Made by a program: the position numbers and the translations under genes
The notes under the pieces: generated by a model
The model's database searches: none
What the model was told of the DNA's origin: nothing
Seen by the model: the letters and a program-made list of their open reading frames with translations, nothing else
Source: Bacillota bacterium
GTDB taxonomy: Bacteria; Bacillota; Clostridia; Oscillospirales; Ruminococcaceae
Length of the DNA stretch: 64,000 nucleotides
Assembly (NCBI GenBank): GCA_023458875.1
Contig: JAEWXO010000006.1
Coordinates: 39,953-103,952, forward strand
Reading direction: 5' to 3'
Shown here: in pieces, positions 60,468-64,000 of the stretch
Layout: every line of letters begins with the position of its first letter
How positions within the stretch are numbered: position 1 is the stretch's first letter

Positions 60468-61658
60468 ATGGAACAGGAAGATGTAATTGTAATAAGCGGC
60501 GTCAAAAAAAAATTCAAGGTATTTTACGATAAGGGTCAGAGCTTTAAAGAAAGACTTCTTTTTAGAAACAGAAGTCACTATGAGGAACGTGTTGTTTTAA
60601 AGAATATTTCTTTTACCGTAAAAAAAGGTGAGGCCATAGGCCTTGTCGGTCACAACGGCTGTGGAAAAAGCACGATGCTTAAGCTCATGACAAGAATTTT
60701 ATATCCCGATGCCGGAAAAATAGAAATAAAGGGCAGAGTATCAAGCCTTATTGAGCTCGGTGCAGGATTTCATCCTGATATGAGCGGACGTGAAAATATA
60801 TACACAAACGCCTCAATATTCGGGCTCAACAAAAAGGAAATTGACAGGCGTATCGACACAATAATAAAATTTTCAGAGCTTGAAGAATTCATTGACAACC
60901 CTGTAAGAACATACTCTTCAGGAATGTATATGCGTCTTGCGTTTTCGGTTGCTATTAATGTTGATGCTGATGTTTTACTCATAGACGAGATTCTCGGTGT
61001 AGGAGATGTAAGCTTTCAGGCTAAATGCTTTAACAGGCTTCATGAAATAAAGGCAAGCGGAACCACAATAGTAATAGTATCACATTCACTTGGTCAGATC
61101 GAACAGATATGTGAGCGCTCTATATGGATAAATGACGGAGAAATACGTGCAGAGGGAAATCCACGCGATATACATCCTATGTATATGGAGTTTATGGGAA
61201 ATATGCACGCGGCTCCTGCTCCTGCTGCGGAAAGTCCGGACAGACACGGAAACGGAGCGGCAAAAATAACCGGGGTAAAGCTTTTTGATTCTGAAAACAA
61301 TGAAAACGAAACATTTTCTACAGGCTCAAAGATGGTTATACACGCAGACTATACGTCAGATACCCGGATAAAAGATGCCGTTTTCGGAATAGGAATATAC
61401 AAGGCTGACGGCCTGCACTGCTACGGAACAAATACAAAAACAGACAGACTGCCGGAATTCGCAATAGACGGCAACGGAAGCTTTGAAATATGCATCGACA
61501 GACTAAATCTCCTCCCTGGTGAATACACCATCGATATTTCAATCGAATCAGGCGACGGTATCCCTATCGACCATTACAAAAGTGCCCTGAAATTCAGAAC
61601 CTTCTCAGCCATCTCCGACTCCGGAACCTCCAGACTCGACCACGAGTGGAAAAGATAA
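60468..61658 (+). CDS. wzt: Polysaccharide ABC exporter ATPase with glycan-binding C-terminal domain
   Basis: 396 residues. ATPase domain (1-245): Walker A GHNGCGKST (61-69), the exporter-specific SLIELGAGFHPDMSGRENIY, signature TYSSGMYMRLAFSVA and Walker B VLLIDEILGVGD. The C-terminal domain (about 260-390) is a beta-sandwich of the Wzt type that recognises the finished non-reducing end. So chain length is probably controlled at export. Starts immediately after the wzm stop (ATG follows TAA). Confidence 0.94.
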   Translation: MEQEDVIVISGVKKKFKVFYDKGQSFKERLLFRNRSHYEERVVLKNISFTVKKGEAIGLVGHNGCGKSTMLKLMTRILYPDAGKIEIKGRVSSLIELGAGFHPDMSGRENIYTNASIFGLNKKEIDRRIDTIIKFSELEEFIDNPVRTYSSGMYMRLAFSVAINVDADVLLIDEILGVGDVSFQAKCFNRLHEIKASGTTIVIVSHSLGQIEQICERSIWINDGEIRAEGNPRDIHPMYMEFMGNMHAAPAPAAESPDRHGNGAAKITGVKLFDSENNENETFSTGSKMVIHADYTSDTRIKDAVFGIGIYKADGLHCYGTNTKTDRLPEFAIDGNGSFEICIDRLNLLPGEYTIDISIESGDGIPIDHYKSALKFRTFSAISDSGTSRLDHEWKR

Positions 61659-61663
61659 AAAAC

Positions 61664-61711
61664 AGAGGAACCGTGTATAAATTTCAGATGAAATTTATAC
61701 ACGGTTCCTCT
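61664..61711. terminator. Bidirectional terminator between wzt and the xylanase gene
   Basis: A 21-bp perfect stem (61664-61684 with 61691-61711, starting AGAGGAACCGTG), loop of six, T-rich on both exits. Confidence 0.9.
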
Positions 61712-61737
61712 TAAGTATATTTATTTTAAGGAGAAAG

Positions 61738-63627
61738 TTAATTTTGTGGTCCCAAAACTACATTATCCTTCATAATGTACTGCTTCAGATGCGCAAGATC
61801 TGCGAGATTTACACTTCCGTCACCGTTTACATCTGCACATTTCCTCTGAGTTTCATCAAATGACATATCACTCAGCAGATAAAGCGATAAATAAGTAAGA
61901 TCAGTAATATCAACACGGGAATTGCCGTCAGTATCACCATAAATAACAGTGGGTGTGGTCGTAGTAGTCGCTGTAGTTTCCTTTGGAGTTGTAACAACCT
62001 CAGGCGGAACCTCAAGACCTTCAATCATTGCATGGTATGCAGGCTTTGCTTTGAAGTTTGCATCAAAAATAAGCGGACTCTGGGTTGCTCTCCAGCTTGT
62101 GTCATCTGTTACACCCCATAGTACAACGGCAGATACACTGTCTGAATATTTTACGGCTGCATCCATAATAGCGCGGTACATCTGTGCCTGTTTTTTGAAG
62201 CCGGCTTCTGATTTGTCATCTGTTGTTATATCAAGCTCGGTAATCTGTACGTCAAGGCCTGTAGCGGCATATTGTTTAAGTGCATTTTCAAACATTGCTG
62301 CAGACGGGAAGCCTACATCAAGATGAGCCTGCATTCCGATACCGTCAATATATCCCTTTGCCTTCAGGTCCTCAGCCATTTTGCAGATAGCCTTTAATTT
62401 TCCGTCCATATACTCGTTATAGTCGTTGTAATACAGCTTACATCCTTCCGGAGCATACTGCTTTGCATACTTAAATGCATACTCGATAAATGAGTTATCT
62501 CCGAAAACCTTTACCCATGCAGAGCTTCCGCTGTTCTGGTTGTTGGAGCCTGCTGTACGCGGACTTCCGTCATCATTGAAGGCTTCATTTACAACGTCCC
62601 ATGCATAAAAGTCAACTGTAGGGTATTCCTTTTCAACGAGTTCAAATACATTTTTTATGTAATTTTCCATACGCTCGATCATTTTTTCTTTTGATACCCA
62701 GGCGCCGTCGTCCTTAAAGCCTTCCTTAAAGAACCAGTCAGGTGTCTGGCTGTGCCATACAAGACAGTGTCCTCTTACAGGAATGTTGTTGTCACGACAG
62801 TAGTTAAGAACGCTTTTTGCAGCTGACAGTGTAACCTGTGGGTTTGTGTCATCACCGTCGTTTTCTTCAACATATGCGAGTGTTGCAGCCCTGTTCAGTA
62901 CAGAATCAGGCTTCATTTCGTTTCCGAGTGTTATACTTTTGTTAAAATGCTTGTTTACAAGGTCCATAAATGACTTTGATGAAAGGTTCCCAGGGACTAT
63001 TGCTGTACCTATTTTAAAATATTTTGAGTATACATTACTCAGTGAAGGGATATCCTGTTCAATAGGAATAACAGGTGCGGTTTTCAGCTCAAAGTCATCA
63101 ACGTATATTTTTGTATTTGCATCTCCTGCTTCAAAGTAAATGTAAACATTTGTCATTTCACTTGTAAAGCTTACCTTTATTTCTTCGAAATTTGCCCATC
63201 CGTCTCCGTTATACTGTTTTACATTTGAATAATGTGTCTCGCCGTCTGCATCATCAAACTGCATACTCAGACATATCTGGCTGTACCATTCGCACTTTAC
63301 CTTGGCACTTACCATATACTCTACTCCTGCCTCGCATTTGTCATCGAGACGGAACTGCGGGCCGTTCCATGATTCAGAACGTTCGCTGACGCACATTGAA
63401 GATTTTCCGCTGGAAGCAACCTCTGTCGACTCTGAAAGTACCTCTGTTTCGCCTCTTCCTGAGAACATTTCAATACCTTCTCCGCCTTCAAAGCCGGTTG
63501 CAAAAATTATGCCGGAATCAGCTTCTGCATCTGCTGTATATTCCGGTACAATGAATGAAGCTACGCTGCAGAGCATAGCAACGCTTACTATCCCCGCAAT
63601 GATTTTTTTTGATTTTAAGCTTTTCAT
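61738..63627 (-). CDS. Secreted GH10 xylanase: CBM22, GH10, dockerin
   Basis: 629 residues from ATG 63627 (CAGGAGGTT upstream; the frame is open further to 63702). Signal peptide (1-35), a CBM22-like domain (40-183), the GH10 barrel (190-540) with HCLVWHSQTPDWFF, WDVVNEAF (acid/base Glu348), AHLDVG and QITELD (nucleophile Glu464), a short Thr-rich linker (545-560) and a type I dockerin (563-622: YGDTDGNSRVDITDLTYLS and DVNGDGSVNLADLAHLKQYI). It is an endo-beta-1,4-xylanase of the cellulosome. The dockerin resembles the LRR protein's (both ADLAHLKQYIMKD) more than those of the CAP proteins, so they may prefer the same cohesin. Confidence 0.96.
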   Translation of the reverse strand: MKSLKSKKIIAGIVSVAMLCSVASFIVPEYTADAEADSGIIFATGFEGGEGIEMFSGRGETEVLSESTEVASSGKSSMCVSERSESWNGPQFRLDDKCEAGVEYMVSAKVKCEWYSQICLSMQFDDADGETHYSNVKQYNGDGWANFEEIKVSFTSEMTNVYIYFEAGDANTKIYVDDFELKTAPVIPIEQDIPSLSNVYSKYFKIGTAIVPGNLSSKSFMDLVNKHFNKSITLGNEMKPDSVLNRAATLAYVEENDGDDTNPQVTLSAAKSVLNYCRDNNIPVRGHCLVWHSQTPDWFFKEGFKDDGAWVSKEKMIERMENYIKNVFELVEKEYPTVDFYAWDVVNEAFNDDGSPRTAGSNNQNSGSSAWVKVFGDNSFIEYAFKYAKQYAPEGCKLYYNDYNEYMDGKLKAICKMAEDLKAKGYIDGIGMQAHLDVGFPSAAMFENALKQYAATGLDVQITELDITTDDKSEAGFKKQAQMYRAIMDAAVKYSDSVSAVVLWGVTDDTSWRATQSPLIFDANFKAKPAYHAMIEGLEVPPEVVTTPKETTATTTTTPTVIYGDTDGNSRVDITDLTYLSLYLLSDMSFDETQRKCADVNGDGSVNLADLAHLKQYIMKDNVVLGPQN

Positions 63628-63714
63628 TTTAACCTCCTGATATAATAAAAGAACTAACGTATGTGTGTGGGTTTTTAGCATAATAACCTTAAAATATAAC
63701 ATAATCTTTAACTA

Positions 63715-63743
63715 ATTATAACATGCTACAAATTATAATGCAA
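63715..63743 (-). promoter_or_regulatory. Promoter of the xylanase gene (minus strand)
   Basis: On the minus strand TTGCAT (63743-63738), 17 bases, TATAAT (63720-63715), 88 bases before the start codon. Confidence 0.75.
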
Positions 63744-63884
63744 TGTAATATTTTTTTTATTACAGGTAAAAATTTTACTAATGTAAAAAAAGTACTTAAT
63801 ATTATAGCTCAATTTTTAAAAAAATTGCAGAGTCTGAACCCTTGTAAAACCATATAGCTTTTTTCACAAGTGAAAGCAATATAT

Positions 63885-63942
63885 CCGAAGGTCCAGGTCG
63901 ACTGGAAAGCCCGGTCGATTCGCGCTGAATCGAAACCCCTGC
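63885..63942 (+). repeat. Dispersed two-hairpin element, copy 11
   Basis: First hairpin CGACTGG-AAAGC-CCGGTCG (one G-T pair), second CGATTC-GCGCT-GAATCG, again a double change that keeps pairing. It lies on the plus strand in the gap upstream of the xylanase; the rest of 63744-64000 is AT-rich without a visible gene. Confidence 0.85.
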
Positions 63943-64000
63943 TAAACGGTTAATTTTAATTAATTACCTAAATCCGCAAAATTCATAAATCAAAAACCTT

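Overview
The window looks like chromosome of an anaerobic, plant-fibre-degrading Ruminococcus-type Firmicute. This rests on content: dockerin modules on a CBM22-GH10 xylanase and on an LRR protein, a cohesin-bearing scaffoldin, Thr-rich linkers, a GH5 cellulase, a type IV pilus cluster, sporulation genes (gerAB/gerAC, cotJABC) and an AT-rich background with strong TTGACA/TATAAT promoters. I cannot name a species from sequence alone.

Layout. 1-9.1 kb: end of a spore-germination receptor operon, then iscS-thiI (tRNA thiolation), cinA, two class B sortases, a SpoIID/LytB-type protein with permuted domain order, and a pyrimidine-nucleoside phosphorylase. 9.3-13.1 kb: zinc-ribbon protein, GNAT acetyltransferase, a flavodoxin remnant behind a MerR-type promoter, an ECF S component, a DUF1893/aldo-keto-reductase fusion and a cupin. 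13.4-17.8 kb: an AT-rich island with a small secreted protein, an attenuator hairpin, a lipoprotein and a three-gene ABC transporter; this is the best candidate for an undescribed secreted-peptide/self-protection system. 17.8-24 kb: a structured non-coding stretch, cotJABC on the minus strand, a membrane-bound sugar-nucleotide dehydratase and a chemoreceptor. 24.2-28 kb: FMN riboswitch and ribD-ribE-ribBA-ribH. 28.4-42.5 kb: type IV pilus cluster (pilC, a pilM-pilN fusion, pilO, a large PilX-like protein, two minor pilins, pilD, pilB, pilT, two pilins). 42.7-50.9 kb: cellulosome-type secreted proteins (LRR-dockerin, three-cohesin scaffoldin with a CAP domain, two dockerin-CAP paralogues). 51-52.5 kb: lipoprotein GH5 cellulase and tRNA-Leu(CAG). 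52.6-61.7 kb: surface-polysaccharide operon for a GDP-D-rhamnose-based, ABC-exported glycan (priming transferase, manC, gmd, two GT4, rmd, wzm, wzt). 61.7-63.6 kb: CBM22-GH10-dockerin xylanase.

A dispersed element of about 60 nt, with two adjacent stem-loops and compensatory stem changes, occurs 11 times, always between genes. It is the most striking pattern that the genes do not explain. A separate 187-bp MITE-like element with terminal inverted repeats and a 7-bp target duplication lies downstream of pilT.

Functionally the window joins fibre attachment and degradation (pili, scaffoldin, dockerin enzymes), cell-surface construction (sortases, polysaccharide), riboflavin supply and sporulation. 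Starts were moved from the longest possible ORF where a ribosome binding site or family N-terminus favoured another codon; these cases are noted in the entries.
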